Below, one piece after another: positions 1 to 12,907 of a stretch of DNA of 64,000 bases. Within the stretch, counting starts at the first letter, position 1. Every line of letters starts with the position of its first letter. The notes beneath the pieces are model-generated. The model did no database searches and had not been told where the DNA came from. It was given only the letters and a program-made list of their open reading frames with translations. The translations under genes were made by a program, and so were the position numbers. The DNA comes from Auanema rhodensis (taxonomy: Eukaryota; Nematoda; Chromadorea; Rhabditida; Rhabditidae). The stretch covers positions 9,114,001 to 9,178,000 of the forward strand of contig OZ059897.1 in NCBI GenBank assembly GCA_964057225.1. Direction: 5' to 3'.

Positions 1-132
1 AAGACAGACACTTGTTTCTTGTTCGACGTAGCTATCTTCATCAGTGTCACCGCCAAGACAATCATCCTCATCGACGTTGTCGTGCTGATGCAGCTTGTCA
101 TCGTCATCAGTGTAGTCACAACTCTTTATCGT
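1..132 (-). CDS. Possible partial acidic exon running off the left edge
   Basis: Read on the minus strand, 44 codons are open from a TGA at 133-135 to the window edge. The composition is unusual for the surrounding intron: Asp/Glu-rich, with DDDDK, NVDEDD and GGDTDEDS stretches. The local base composition is also more balanced than its neighbours. It lies downstream, in transcription order, of the pde-4 exon at 11081, so it could be another exon of that gene or of a different gene. I do not recognise a PDE4 motif in it. The plus strand is also open here (from 12), so the strand is not certain. No convincing acceptor was seen upstream. Confidence 0.25.
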
Positions 133-135
133 TCA

Positions 136-3100
136 GAGTCGAAGTGGAATCAGACAACAAAACGAAACTAAAAGTACCAAGTTCATACTTTCATATGAAC
201 TGTTAAACCACAATCATCAAGAGTTTTCGTAATACAATTTTGATTGGCAAATGTTGGTATTACAAAGGAATTTGATAGCTATCTCTATAATCCGACGAAA
301 CAAAAGTTTTATGAAGCACGGAGATGGAAGTAACTTTTTGCAGTCCAAAATTGACAGCAAGTTTTCTTTAGACATTGACAACGAAGTGCCACTTTTCGTC
401 TTTTTTTTGACATTTTCTAAGCTTGAAAAGTACAAAGTTTGAATCAAAAATAGACGATATTAATTGTATCTCGTTAATTTGAAGAGGAAGATTCTTGAAT
501 TTCGAGAATCTTTTTTTTTCTCAACGACATGACATCATCAGGATATGCTCATGAATACACATGTACTTGTCAATGTTTCAAGTGGTATAAGACGATAGAG
601 AATATATGGATATCTTCTTTTACATAATTTAATCTTCTTTATCTTTAAATCACTTTCCTTAAAATATCAAATTGGTATTGAGAGAGAGAGGAGAGAGAGA
701 GAGAGAAAGAGAAATAGAGGGAGAGATGGAGAGATAGCGAGATTGTATGTACTATACATGTTCAGATTCACGTGATAAACACATGAAAAGGGAGAAGAAG
801 TTTCAAGCTGATATACTCATAAATCATTTTTATAATAATGCATTTTGAAGAAAAAAAATAAAAAAATGACTATCGAATTGTGACCATAAAGCTTAGAAAG
901 CAGAAACAGTGTAATAAGCATTAGATATTGCTGTTTAAGGTTTGATGAAAAGACTACTAGGCAGGGATAACTTTAAAACTTGAACAAGTTTCTCACCTTA
1001 AACTCTGTGACTTTGCTAGAAAACTTGACTTCCGAGTACATTTTGGACGTGGCCTAAATCCAATTACGGCAGTATAGAAGAATGTGTAGAAAAGGTAAAT
1101 GTACAGCAAGATGTGATAGCGTTTTTTTTGTTTTTTTTTGTTTTTTTAAATAAAAAAAATTGAGAAATAAAACTTTTATGTTTAAATTAGTTTGAAATTT
1201 CATTGATGCTGCTGTCTACTAACCGATTTGTTGGATATGTTTGTTGCCGAGAAAATACCTGATTCGGTAGGCGAGTTGGTTGTGATGAAAGCCGACATAA
1301 AACTGTGGCAGGCATCTATTTAGAGTTTAGAAAAAATTGAAAAAAATGTATTTTTTTTCTAGGAACGTATGAAAAAAAAACGAAAAATTACGGAGACAAA
1401 TCAGAAATCATGTAAATATATAAGATTTAAGTAAAGTTTGAGAAATTACGTAGCGGGCTTGACTCGATGGCTAATGAGCAAGTGAGTTATGTTTGGGTTT
1501 CAAAAAGACAGAAAGTGTGAAAGAGTGAGAGAGAGAGAGAGATAGAGAGAGAGGGGGGGGAATAAGAGAGAATTCGTAGAGCTTAGTCGTATTTCTAGTT
1601 TAAGAAATCGATCTGATTTTTGGGATTATTGCTGCCAAAACAACAATGAAACCGTTTTAATTGTTTTTCCATAGCAGATAATTTGATAGTATACTATATG
1701 TAAAGAAAAATACATATAGTATATACATCTGAAGATGATGGAAATGGAAACATGACTTCATCATAAGAATGGCAAAAATTTAGAAAAATAATCTTTTCAA
1801 TAGAGATTATTAATAAAAATAATATTAATCTATATCTAATGTAAGATTAACATAGAAAAAAATATTTTAAAGACTGAAAATGATCAGAAAAAAATAAAAT
1901 TGGTGGATAGTAATGAGCAATAAAGAAAACAAACAACAACATCAACATGGAAAATAGAACTTATGTATATATGAATGCTTAAGAAATTGAGATGATAGTT
2001 TGTAATTAAATATAAATTATTAATGTTGAAATCAAATAATGCTGCAAAGCTATTCCTTTCTTCTCTTTTTTATGCTTTGAGCTTTGTTTTTATACAACTT
2101 TTTTGAATAGAAAGATAAAATGTAATATGAATAGATATTGTTAGATGAGAGGTCGGAGAGGACATACTGAAGATGTATGTAGAAGAATTTGTGATTTTCA
2201 AATATAATGCTGGAAAGCATGAACAGAGAGAGAGCCAAGCCAGAGACAGACAAGTTGTTCTTCTTCTGTTTCTCTTATGTCAATGAATCGAGCAAGCAGC
2301 AAAGGCAATGCGATTTGGGTTTTCGACGATGACAAATTCGGAAGATGGAGGACGTCATCGAGCTAGTATGTTCATGGCCAATGTGCTGGCTGGGAGAGCG
2401 TGAAGAATCATCCGATAACGGACACATCCATATGCAACTTCTCAAGTTTCTAAACCATTTTCTGCTTTTGAGTTCAAGCAAAAGAGAAGCATGTCTTACA
2501 TATGTATATGAATGTATGTATATGTTCAAACGTGCCCCCAACCTTTAAACGACATGAAAGTAAATGACCAGAAATTTAGGAATTTCTTTTCATTTTTTTT
2601 CTTCGAAAAAGGAAAGTAGAAAATTAATTCAATAAACCGTTAAATGTGATGAAAAAGTAATATATGTGGATGTAAATAGAAAAGTATTTTAGTAAAAAGA
2701 ACATTTTGAAGAAAAGAAGAAAAAAAACTTGGAGAAAAGGTCAAAAGTTCATAAGAACTTGTATATACACACATACATACATACATATAAGTTTAAGTTT
2801 TACTATACATATAATAATAAATCAATTCAAATATGTATATGAAAAATAGTTTTCAAACTTTTATAAAACTTATATACATCAATCTATCTATATGTACATA
2901 TATACAGCCACATATTTATGATTTTGTAGATGAAAAAAGAAGAACAAAACGCGAATTTTTGACTTTGAAATCAAAAAAAATAAGAAAGAAAAAGAATATG
3001 AGACTCTTCCATTCTTCTTGCTCTTCTGCTATCTGAATGTGGAGAAAAAGGAATTGTTTTAATTAACTATGCGTTTATCTTTCAGTATAATAAAGAAAAA

Positions 3101-6100
3101 GATGAAGAAGAAGAAGAGTTTTCTGGAGAAAATAAAACGAAAATTTCTAATTTTATGGTTTTTCAGATTGTTGAGTGGACACAATATACAAGCGAAATGA
3201 GACGAATCAAGTATACTCATCCCCAGCTTATTTCAACATTTTTTTTTGTCCAAAATAAGAATATTCTTTGCTTAAGAAGTTACAGAAAAATTAGAAAAAT
3301 TATCAGAACAAATATTTGAATCTAAACTATACATATAGATTGTATATACTATATATAGTTATATGTACTCTTACATTCATAATATTATTAATTATTTAAT
3401 TATAATGAAATAGTAATGTTTTTCAAATTACATGCTTTCAAGTTGTAATTTTTCTTTTTCAACCTGATTTTAAACTCAAAAAATAAAACAAAACAGTGGA
3501 AAGATGAAGCTTTTTAGCTTTTGAAAAACCCAAGAAAACTACAAATCATCTGGAAGAATTGCTTTTTCTTGAAGTTCAAAGGTTTATTTACGTAATATAC
3601 ATCAGATATCTGATGAAAAAGTACTATAGTCCTATATGTTGAATGAAGATGGAATTAAAAGAAGAAGAAGAAACAAAGAAAAAAGTTGCAACAAAGCTGT
3701 TGGAAAGGTTCATGGCATTAACTTATGAGTTAGTTCATCTGAACTTGATCAGTAATAACTTGTCAATCTCAGTCAAAATCAATTTGAATGTATATACATA
3801 CATACATACTACAGTCAATGATCAGTTTTTGACTAAAACATAGATATTTATTTCTTTTAAAACTGAATAAAATTGGCTGCGATTTAGTGAATTCAATTTG
3901 AAGAACTCAATTCGTCGTTGATGATGATGATGATGATTTCAAATAGTTGATATATCAATGTTATATTCGTTTTAGAAGAAGCGGAAAAGGTCAAAATCCT
4001 TTTTTTTTTAAATTTCATTCCTCTCAAGATTTTCAATAAATTTCATGAAAGAAGGAAGTGAGTTTTGAGGTTCCGGACAGATCATAGCGGAAATGCTTAG
4101 TCAGATGTTCTTTAGCCAAGCAAGAAAAAAGACGTCTTGTTGGCTTAAACTAACCTTCTCTCCCCCCCCCCCGCTTCTTCCAATCTGAGAAGATATAAAA
4201 GAATTCTATATGATATAGTATATATTGAGAAAAATCAGGAATATTCTATTGAAATATTATAATAAGTAAAATATAATCGTTTTAATAGATAATTATTTAG
4301 ATGAATGATGAGATATATGAGTTTAATTTCATTAAAAATCAAAATGTTGGCAGTGCGTTCAGAATGCGAGTTTGGTAATAACGATGATTTGAAATTTGGA
4401 ACAACTGGAAGAAGATGCCTTTGTTGACGTGAAGGGTCTACGAGAAGAAAGACACCGGTATAGCTCTGAATACAATCAAAGATTGCAAACCTATTGTGAT
4501 TTACGTAAATAGATGCTCGTATATACTAGTCCACATATGTATATTTCAATTGTTTTTATTTATGAGAAGTTATTGACTATATATAACTGGATGTATATTC
4601 CTTTTCATCAATTTTTCTTGTAACTTGTGTGTGAAATGTAAACTAATTCAATGCAAACCCTCAAAAAATATATTGAAAATGTATTGTGTAAAGCAATAGA
4701 GAATAATTAGTTTAGTGAAATTAGTCCTTAAGCTTAGTTTAAATATCTCATAATTAGGTTAATCAACTAGGCTTTAATAGATTTTCTTATTGATCTTATT
4801 CTGAAGCTTAAATCAGCTTCTTCAATTGATTTTGGAAAATTACAACGTATGCACAGACACACAGAGCACAGCGTAGAATCTTTCCCTCCACTTCCACGTT
4901 CTCTCCCTTCATCTACTTGGCCTCCTCCTTCTTCTTCTTCTCCTTCTCCTCCTCCTCTTCCCTCCCCCCAGCAATGATGAAAATAGCAAATTGTAGAGAG
5001 GAAAACTTCTTTTCGTTGAGTTTTTTTTTACTTTCGCTTGTATTAAGATGTGAGACAAGCCGTTTGGAGCAATATTCATCATGTGGAGCTCGTGTATGCC
5101 CCTGGGAGGGAATGAAAAGAAATTGCTCACTGGGTGGTAATCTTTCAGTTGATTTCATTTCTACTTTTTTCTTTTCAACAATTATTTCAATCATATGAAA
5201 TAAATAAGAAAAAGTATTTGAACTATATTATTTGTTCTTATTAAATAAAATAAATATTTTAATATTATTATCTTAATTTATACGACAGAAAATGAAAAAA
5301 AAAGTTGTATAACTAGTTAAAGCTACTTACAACTCGATTTGTGTGAAATGAAATTAAAGAATTATTTTTTTCTTCTAATTTCCAATAATTATATTATAAG
5401 ATCTCAATTTCTTCATATATATATATATATATATATAATATTTTTGAATAACAACGAGAAAAGGCTAAATTACTTAGTAAGATATACTTCTCTAGGCTTT
5501 CTTCCAATCATATTTCTTCTTTTTTTTCTTTTGATTATTACTTCTTTTCTATATACTATGTACATAGTATGTCCTATGACATAACATAATCTGTGACAAA
5601 GTTATATCTTTTCCATCAATTTTCTCTCTTTATCTTCAATACTTTTAAAGATTTAACAAACAAAAAATGCTCTTTTTCTATTATATTCATATAGTTAAAT
5701 GCATATATGTATATGGAGTTTTGAGAGAAAGACAAGATGCTTATAGTTAAACTATGATTTACATATGAAAATTGAAAATAATACTGCATTGGCTATATTT
5801 TCTCAGACAGTTGGCGATTTTCGTTCCCTCTGTTTTCAATTCTCTAATTTCCCCATTTGATAAGTTAGACCGAAATGATTGCAAAACAGTAAAAACGGAT
5901 CAGACACAACAGCATGTGACCATAATATTCTTGAAAATATCTGAATTGTCTTCTATTTTGAAGGGAAAAATGACATTTTCCCTCTTTTTTTTCTTGGTGG
6001 AAATCTTGTTTTATCACAAATACGTGCATGGAGAAAGCTAGATAGATAGAAATAGAAAGAGACCACCCTAAGCAAATCTGTGCTCTCTCTCTAACTTCTA

Positions 6101-9100
6101 ATGTTGACGAGATACATTGAGCTCTAGGGATCAGTCAAATCATTCAAACTGAAGCAGTTCCAATAGCAATTAAAAGCCTTCTGTCACTATCTACTCAAAT
6201 TTTCGTTTTCGCCATCATAAGGAATCTTTTTCAATACTTCATCTTCAACCTACTGACTTTGAACATGTAGCCTGTTGAATGGATGAAGCATAGCTATCTC
6301 ACAGCACAGAGCACAGCTCTTGAGCACAGAGCATAGAGCAGCATAGATACAGATGTATATACATCTCTACTCATAATATTTGAAAAAAAAATCTTTTTTT
6401 TTCTTGCTCAAATTACAAAGTATAGCTAAAGTTAGAAGAACAAGCTTAAACGAGACACAAAAAAATACATTTATTGATTTTCATGTTTAAGCCCTGCTTA
6501 GTGTGAAATACGGATGAAATTCAGAAAAATAGAACTTCTTCGTTGTATGTATTGACACCAAACCAAAAGACACAAAGAAAAAGATAAAAGAGAGCATAGA
6601 ATATTGAAGAATGTGTTTAAGAGATCTTTTAACCTACATACATACATACATATGTATATATCTTTATCGATATTTCTTTTTTTTTTAGTTTTCTTCTCAT
6701 CCCATCTCATCATTTGCAGCTGCTGTCAGCATGTCCTATATCTGATGTTCTCATGGAACATACGTATATACATATATAGTTAAACCAAGTGCAGATATTT
6801 AAGATAACCTTGATTATATTATAAAAAAGAAGAAGAAGATAATAAAACCCTTAAGAGAAAGAGAAAGAGAGAGAGAGAGAGTCAAGGAGAAAGAGAGAGC
6901 CGAGTAATTGTCATCAGACGTACATGCATATATTCAAATTTAAACATAGAGCTCCCTTTACTATGTCTCAGCTGGTGTACATATTATGAAGAATTCAGTC
7001 CCTCTGGTATATAAGTGAATAAAGACATTTACTACGGCTGCTTGAGCTTCCAGTTACGGACCATCTTATTGGGGGTATGATGAAAACAAACAACTAAAGC
7101 AGAATTTATAAGAACGTCCTTTATGCAGCTAATCCATAAAAAGTTCTTTTTGAAGAAGTAGATCAGATGAAGAGTACCATTTGTGACTTTTTTTTCCATT
7201 TCTGACGTATCAAATCAAAATTCTGAGTTTATCTGCATTCGCTCACAGAATACAACTTACAGCTTGCTCATAAGCAATATACTCTTATTTCAGATAAAAT
7301 TTCATATCAACATTAACATTTCCAATTAAATCTTCGCTTCAATGTGATATGATGGCAAAATAATTTGTTAAAATTGAGAAAATGAACTTTTTCTTGATAA
7401 AACTGAAATATCGAATGATGTAATTAGTCGTGAAGTAAAGAAGATGACATGTAGACGTCGTGGAGTATATTGAGATGTAAGCCCTTGTCAGATTTTGCTC
7501 ATTTTCCTCAAGTTGAAAATTCTCGTATTATGAAATTCCTTTGAGAATATTTTCAGCTCATTATACGTATAATATTATAATTAATGTTATGCCAATATTT
7601 TTCGTTTGTAACTGAAAATCTTGAGATCTTTGGGAGTTTTCTGATCAAATTGTATGTGAAAAACAAACATCTATAGAGCATAAGCTAATATTATATGTAT
7701 TTATGAAATGTTAATATGATATAGTAAAGTGGATGTGCATTTGCTACTGTCTGACCAGTCGTATTTGAAGAGAAAAAGGTTTTTTTGTCAAACTTGATAG
7801 TAGTGAAGGTTAGAGCTTTTCTGAGAAAATGCTGCTTCGTCTTATGTCGACGTCACCGACACAAGCATCGAGGATGAAGAGAGGCCCACATATGTATGTA
7901 TGTAATTCTCAGTGATCCAATATACAAAGAGGAAGAAGAAAAAGAAGAAGAAGAATGATCCAGCATAGCTTGAGAATAAGCTTTAAAGCAAAAAGAATAG
8001 AAAAGAATTGTATCTTTCAAGCTTTCAAACGGAAAAAATCCCTTTGTCCTCTCTTTATTCCTTTAATTTTACGAACTTCGCTTGTGCTTTCACCTTTCTG
8101 TGGTTTCCACCACTACAAGTCAGAGAGAAAAAACCTTTCGTCGTTCTCAAACAGAATTCAGAATTTTTGAATTGAGCACAGATGTTGCTAAGCATATCTT
8201 TTTAGTATCTCGGAATGTCTGGATGATCTTTGACCAGTTGGTCAACGTCTCGTATTCAACGCTTCTCTCTCTCTCTTTCTCTTTTTAACTTTTTTTTCGT
8301 TGTTGAGTTTCATATAGAGAAAAGCATATACACATAGGTATGTATACATATATGTTAAAAGATCCCGCCATCTGCATCAGCCATCTTTCCCGTTGTCTTC
8401 ATCCTTCGCCTCATTTTGGAGCTTTCGTTTTGATGTTCCGCTTCTTCAGTCACTCAGCTCTATGATTCAGAGAATAAATAGCCATATGTGCATTACTTCA
8501 TCTAGCGTCAGCGATATAACCTCATATGCTTTTATATTGCTCTCTCAATAGGACCAGCAGCACAAATCTTGTATGCTCCGCTTGAATCAGTCGACGGTCA
8601 CAAGCATACTTAATAGCATTGAATTCAAATTTCATTCAGGGTGGGCATTTTCCATCTCATCATTATGCTTTTTTCGGAATATCCAATCATTCAAACAGGT
8701 CAGACGAAAACCAAAAGAAGAGTTAAAGAAGATTCCAAGAAAAAAAAAAGCGAAAAAACTCGAAATCATTCAGCATTGTAGTAGATGAAGCTGTTGGCAT
8801 CGTGAATAAACTCGTATCGGAAGTGCTAATGATGACAAATAGATGAATCGTCATTTAGAAAGAGAGAAATTCTTTGAATTTTAATGCCATTTTCAAGCTG
8901 CTTAGACAACAAACCAAATTGAAAATTGCATATAGTCTGATGATAGGTTATGGATGAAAAACTGCTGCATCCTATACTCTGTATGAACAGCTAGCTATAT
9001 ATGTGAATAATCGATTTGGAAAATTAATTTGCTGTGAACAAGTTGTAGTCGAAAAACCGGAAATGGTTAGCAACGTAATCTGCTTTAGAGGTAGAATACA

Positions 9101-11080
9101 ATGATGTGCCAGTGGGGGAAAGGAAACAACTGGCTCTCTACTTCAAACCTAAGCAGGCCTCTTAAGGTAAAGTTCTAACCTTCTAAGAGGAACTTCAGAT
9201 ATATGGCTAGAAAATGTGAACCAACCTATACACACACATATGAGTTTCAACGTTTCGTGCGTTTCGTATTCCTTTCCCCTCTTCTTTCCCTTTCTCTTTC
9301 TCTCATTTCCAGACTTTATGATTAACATTGATTACCAAATTAGACGAAACTTAGAAACAACTAACGTATTATGTTGATGTATGTCGAGAGTCAAATCGAT
9401 TTACTTGGCTGATTAAACGGGTCACATCTTCTTTCCGACCGCTTGTGAAGCTTAACAACGAAGCTCTGTGTATTTCTTTTCTTTTTCTCTCTTCGATTCA
9501 TCCACTCTGTCACTGCTTTTTAGTCTGATTTTCTTTTACCCATAGACTCATCTGATTCCACGACGGACATGATTCACAACGTCATCAGACTCTTCGAAAC
9601 CGATTTGTGTTATATAAGAGAGAAAGACTGCAGCATATGCAGAAGAAGACGACATACATGTACTTGTCCAAAAGCTATGGATATGAGTAATGTATGAACA
9701 TGGAACGTTCACAGCCATGTGTCACATTCAGACTCTTCTCGTTTCACATAGATTAAGCTTTATGATGTGCGTAACGTGGCGTTTTTGGTCATTTGAATAG
9801 GCTGAAACCCATTACAAACGACAGTCAAGTAGCCTGTGTAGTATTCTATGTGTGTCACGGACGAGCAGCTTTTCGTTCACGAAAAACTAAGATCGTAAAG
9901 AGGTCGTAAACGAGGTGAGAATAGAAGAATCATCAAGTGAAAAGTTGGAGGGGAGGAGAGAAAGAGATTGGAAAAGAAGAGGTGAAATAGGTGGGAGACG
10001 ATGGACAAGCAAGATGGATTAGCTTCCGAGAGAACAAGCAGCAGCAGCAGCAGCAGCAGCAGTAGCAGCAGTAGCGGCTTCAGTAGTAGTAAAGAAAGAA
10101 TGAGTAAAAGAAAATGGATCAGAGGCATTAATAGTATGATGACGTTCAAGAGCTTTAACTCACATGATAGTCAAACCATTTAAAGCACAAACAGCTAGCC
10201 TAACAGACAGCAACGACTTCCATTCCACAACATGATAGCCTTAAGGCTATGTGAGTGTATGGATGTTTGTGTGTGGTATCTCTGCTCTTCTTCTTCATTA
10301 CCCCTCCGGTTTCAAGATAAATATCTCGTCCGATAACGTACTGGAGTCGAAAAAAGAAAAAACTTTCGAAGAATAATGCTGAATCTCCTCGAAAATCTTT
10401 TGATTTTTTTTCTTCAAATAAATTTCAATTTCATTCATTTCTGCTCTCGTTTTTCTGGCTTTTCATCATTACATGTGGTAGCATCAGCTGCCAAGTTTTC
10501 ATGAGGTGAAAAGATAAGAGAAGACAGGCGTAAAAGATGAAAATGTTCTTTCAGGATATTCTTAACTCTCTAAAGCATAGGAGAGCCAAGTCTACCACAA
10601 TTTTTTGGAAGGAAATCACGAAAATAATCAGAAATATGTAATCAAAACGACGGAGATAGAAAAAAGTTGCATTAAAAAATGGAAGGAAGCGTAGTAGAAT
10701 CAATAAAAAAATTACTTAAATATATATATGTGTATGTGTGTGTGTGTGGTGTCTGTCTGTGTGGAGTCCAAAGAAAAATAAATAAGTAGAATAATAAGCT
10801 TTTGATATACTATATAGATATAGTTAACCATAAATAGTCTAATACTGCTTGTAAAGCAGCTATCGTTTGATGAAATAATGATTTTGAAAATACACGCGCA
10901 AGACACTAGTTTACACGCCAAATGCACACAATAAATCACAGACACACTAACTATATGAATATTATATATAATTCAAACAAAAAGACATAATTAATGCGAA
11001 ATTTTAAATTTTAAAATGAAACCTGCGTTCAAGAAAAGCGATGACGTACAATAATAAAGTTCAAGAAGTTCATGACTTAC
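136..11080. other. Long non-coding stretch (downstream intron of the pde-4-like gene)
   Basis: The donor GTAAG at 11080 opens an intron on the minus strand. I searched by eye for the UCR1 continuation (LIVTPFAQ-like) and for the PDE catalytic HNxxHAxDV motif across this interval and saw neither. It holds GA-rich microsatellites (680-750, 1518-1560, 6857-6898), a TA run (5415-5437), an AGC repeat (10036-10071), TG repeats (10724-10747), GAT repeats (3917-3936) and many TATGTATATA motifs. Short ORFs on both strands at 2275-2548 overlap each other and have no good splice sites. Confidence 0.6.
10036..10071. repeat. (AGC)n trinucleotide microsatellite
   Basis: About eleven AGC units, one of them reading AGT, lie inside a 60-codon plus-strand ORF starting at 10001 that would read as a serine run. 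The minus strand reads as a leucine run. The ORF has no recognisable domain, so I treat this as a simple repeat rather than a gene. Confidence 0.7.
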
Positions 11081-11769
11081 CCGTGATCGTTCGATGCTAT
11101 GGAGCTGGCCCGACTGACTGGTCTCAGTACCTCGCGATCGTCGGCCGTTGGTCGGTACAGGAAGGATTCACGTCTCGCATGTACGGTGTGTGGCTGTTGC
11201 TGGAGCATCTGCTGATGCTGCGACGGCACCAGATGACCGGCTCCAATCGGCGAGGCTGACGACGAGTGCTGCTCCGAGCTGAACAACGGATGGACTCGCA
11301 AGCTATGCGTGGCTGAGCCGCTGCTAGTGCAGCTCGTGGAACGGGAACAACCCAATGCTGATGCGTTCGTCGCAGATGACGCTGTAGGACCAGGCGGAAC
11401 TGCTGACGACTTTGTTAAGGTGGTCAACAAGCCGCCTGGTTTTTTCATGTGCTTAGCAGCGCCAATCGACGACGACGCAGGCAATGGTTTGGTGTGAGCA
11501 ACAGTAGAAGGAATAGAAGTAGTTGGTTGATTAGTGTTAGTACAATTTTCAGATGAATCACAAGTTGGAGGACAATTGCTGCTGGGAGTGTTAGTATTCG
11601 TGGCGGCCGCTGCAGCCGTGGACCGTCTGAATAGATTGTGCAAATGCAGCTCACGCCGCAGGCCGGAAAAGCCGAATCCGGAACTGCTAGTGGATACCGG
11701 ATGATGTTGACCCGAAGACGAGCCAGACCCGGTACCAGCAGCTGCACCGCCGTTGCGCCGGCGCGCCAT
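11081..11769 (-). CDS. pde-4: pde-4/dunce-type cAMP phosphodiesterase, N-terminal exon (partial gene)
   Basis: This exon encodes the N-terminus of a class I, cAMP-specific 3',5'-cyclic phosphodiesterase, the enzyme that hydrolyses cAMP to AMP in the cytosol and at membranes. The 229 codons begin MARRRNGG, continue through a Gly/Ser/Ala/Thr-rich low-complexity region containing FGFSGLRRELHLHNLFRR, and end RRESFLYR...SRASSIASNDHG. RRESFLYR plus SRxSSIAS is the diagnostic start of upstream conserved region 1 (UCR1) in PDE4. The Ser of RRES is the known PKA site that activates long PDE4 forms. The exon ends in phase 2 at a clean donor (G|GTAAG at 11080). I chose the ATG at 11769 because it is the first in frame and matches my memory of the Caenorhabditis start; the frame stays open upstream to 11856. 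The rest of UCR1, UCR2 and the catalytic domain are outside or unrecognised. Confidence 0.85.
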
Positions 11770-12860
11770 CTGAAGCTTCTGCCCCTCTATGCCATGGGGT
11801 GCGGCTGTCAGTTGACGGCCCGCGGAGTGTGGGGGGAGTGGAGAGGCCAGCCTCAAACCCTTTCTTTCTCTCTCTCTTCACTTTCTGCTCTCTTGGGCCC
11901 AGTAGCTTTGGTTTGAAGCACTGAAGCTGATGGAGACGCAGGGAAGACACTACTTGTCTGGTTCTCGTTACGCCTTCTCCATAGTCTCCGGGATTTGGTC
12001 GTTTTCTCTTTTCTCTATCAACCCTTCCTCCTCTTTCCCTCTGTTTCCTCTTCTTTTTAACACTGTCTACCCTACTATTTTTTCTTGCATCTCAATTTCG
12101 CATTCATCCTCTCGGGTTTTCTCTTTGTACGCCTCTTTCTTTCTCCTCCCCCTTCTTTCTCTCTTTCTTTCTATTATTCTCTCCCTGTTTTGATTTACTC
12201 TCTTTATCTTTTCCTCCCTTTTAGTTACAGAAAATTTCATAACTATTTCCTAGTTCAGCTCAAAATTCTTTCTCTCTTAACACACACACACACCTTCCAT
12301 TTTTCATATTTTCAAGTTCTCATATACGCTTTCATTCATTTGTTTAGGCAATAATTACCATAGTATTCGATCATAATCGTCCCCTATGTACCAGTAATCA
12401 ACGTTTCATACTCTCAATACTCAATATGAGAATCTTTCAATTCACCAGACACTCATATCAGTTTTTTCTTAATCAGTTAACTGTAACCAAAAATATTTTG
12501 TTTGAAGCACAATCTTATTAATTTAAATGTTTAAAACAAGTCCTTAACTTAGATGTTCTAATTTAACAGAAAGAAGTATCAATATCCTAGCTATTCATCA
12601 TCTATTTTTTCAAAAAATACAGTTAAAAAATTCTATTTAATCATCATATAGCTAATAATATTTGAAATTCAAAAAAAACAAAACAAATAAAATCGCTATA
12701 TTTGTATTTTTGTTATTTTTCTGTCTATTTCAGAATACTCAAGAGGTTAATATTGTGGATTTTCGATTTTTTGTTTTGTTGTGAATTCTTTAATGCAATA
12801 AGGGATTAAAGCAGGACAAGACGGATTTGAAAAGACGTAACTACTACTACAACGACTTAC
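11770..12860. other. Upstream flank of the pde-4-like exon with long pyrimidine tract
   Basis: From 11862 to about 12230 the plus strand is almost pure pyrimidine (CT-rich; GA-rich on the transcribed minus strand), followed by AT-rich DNA with poly-A and poly-T runs. A GA-rich tract just 5' of a first exon fits a GAGA-type promoter, and there is no polypyrimidine acceptor in the minus-strand sense, which favours a transcription start here over an internal exon. A short CACACACA run lies at 12281-12292. No gene was seen. Confidence 0.45.
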
Positions 12861-12907
12861 CGTCTAGACCCTGGCACGAACCAAACTGTGTGCCGTCGAG
12901 TAGTCAT
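12861..12907 (-). CDS. Candidate alternative first exon of the pde-4-like gene
   Basis: An ATG at 12907 opens 15 codons, MTTRRHTVWFVPGSR, followed by two bases (CG) and a perfect donor GTAAGT at 12860. The exon therefore ends in phase 2, exactly as the UCR1 exon at 11081 does, so both can splice to the same downstream exon. The local DNA is far more GC-rich than its flanks. RRHT is an RRxT motif of the kind PKA recognises, echoing RRES in the neighbouring exon. The assignment to pde-4 is inference from strand, phase and position only; a chance ATG before a donor is possible. Confidence 0.42.

Noticed and set aside
2275-2548. Overlapping ORFs on both strands of about 70-90 codons with balanced composition
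   Set aside because: Each strand is open, no donor or acceptor fits, and neither product is recognisable; at most a relic.
7247-7285. Short ATG followed by GTAAG donor (four codons, phase 2) as another pde-4 first exon
   Set aside because: Too short to distinguish from chance and lies downstream of the UCR1 exon, where a first exon would skip it.
10001-10183. Plus-strand ORF with a serine run
   Set aside because: Driven by an AGC microsatellite; no homology or splice context.
11309-11916. Plus-strand and other-frame ORFs over the pde-4 exon
   Set aside because: Shadows of the minus-strand reading frame, which carries the RRESFLYR signature.
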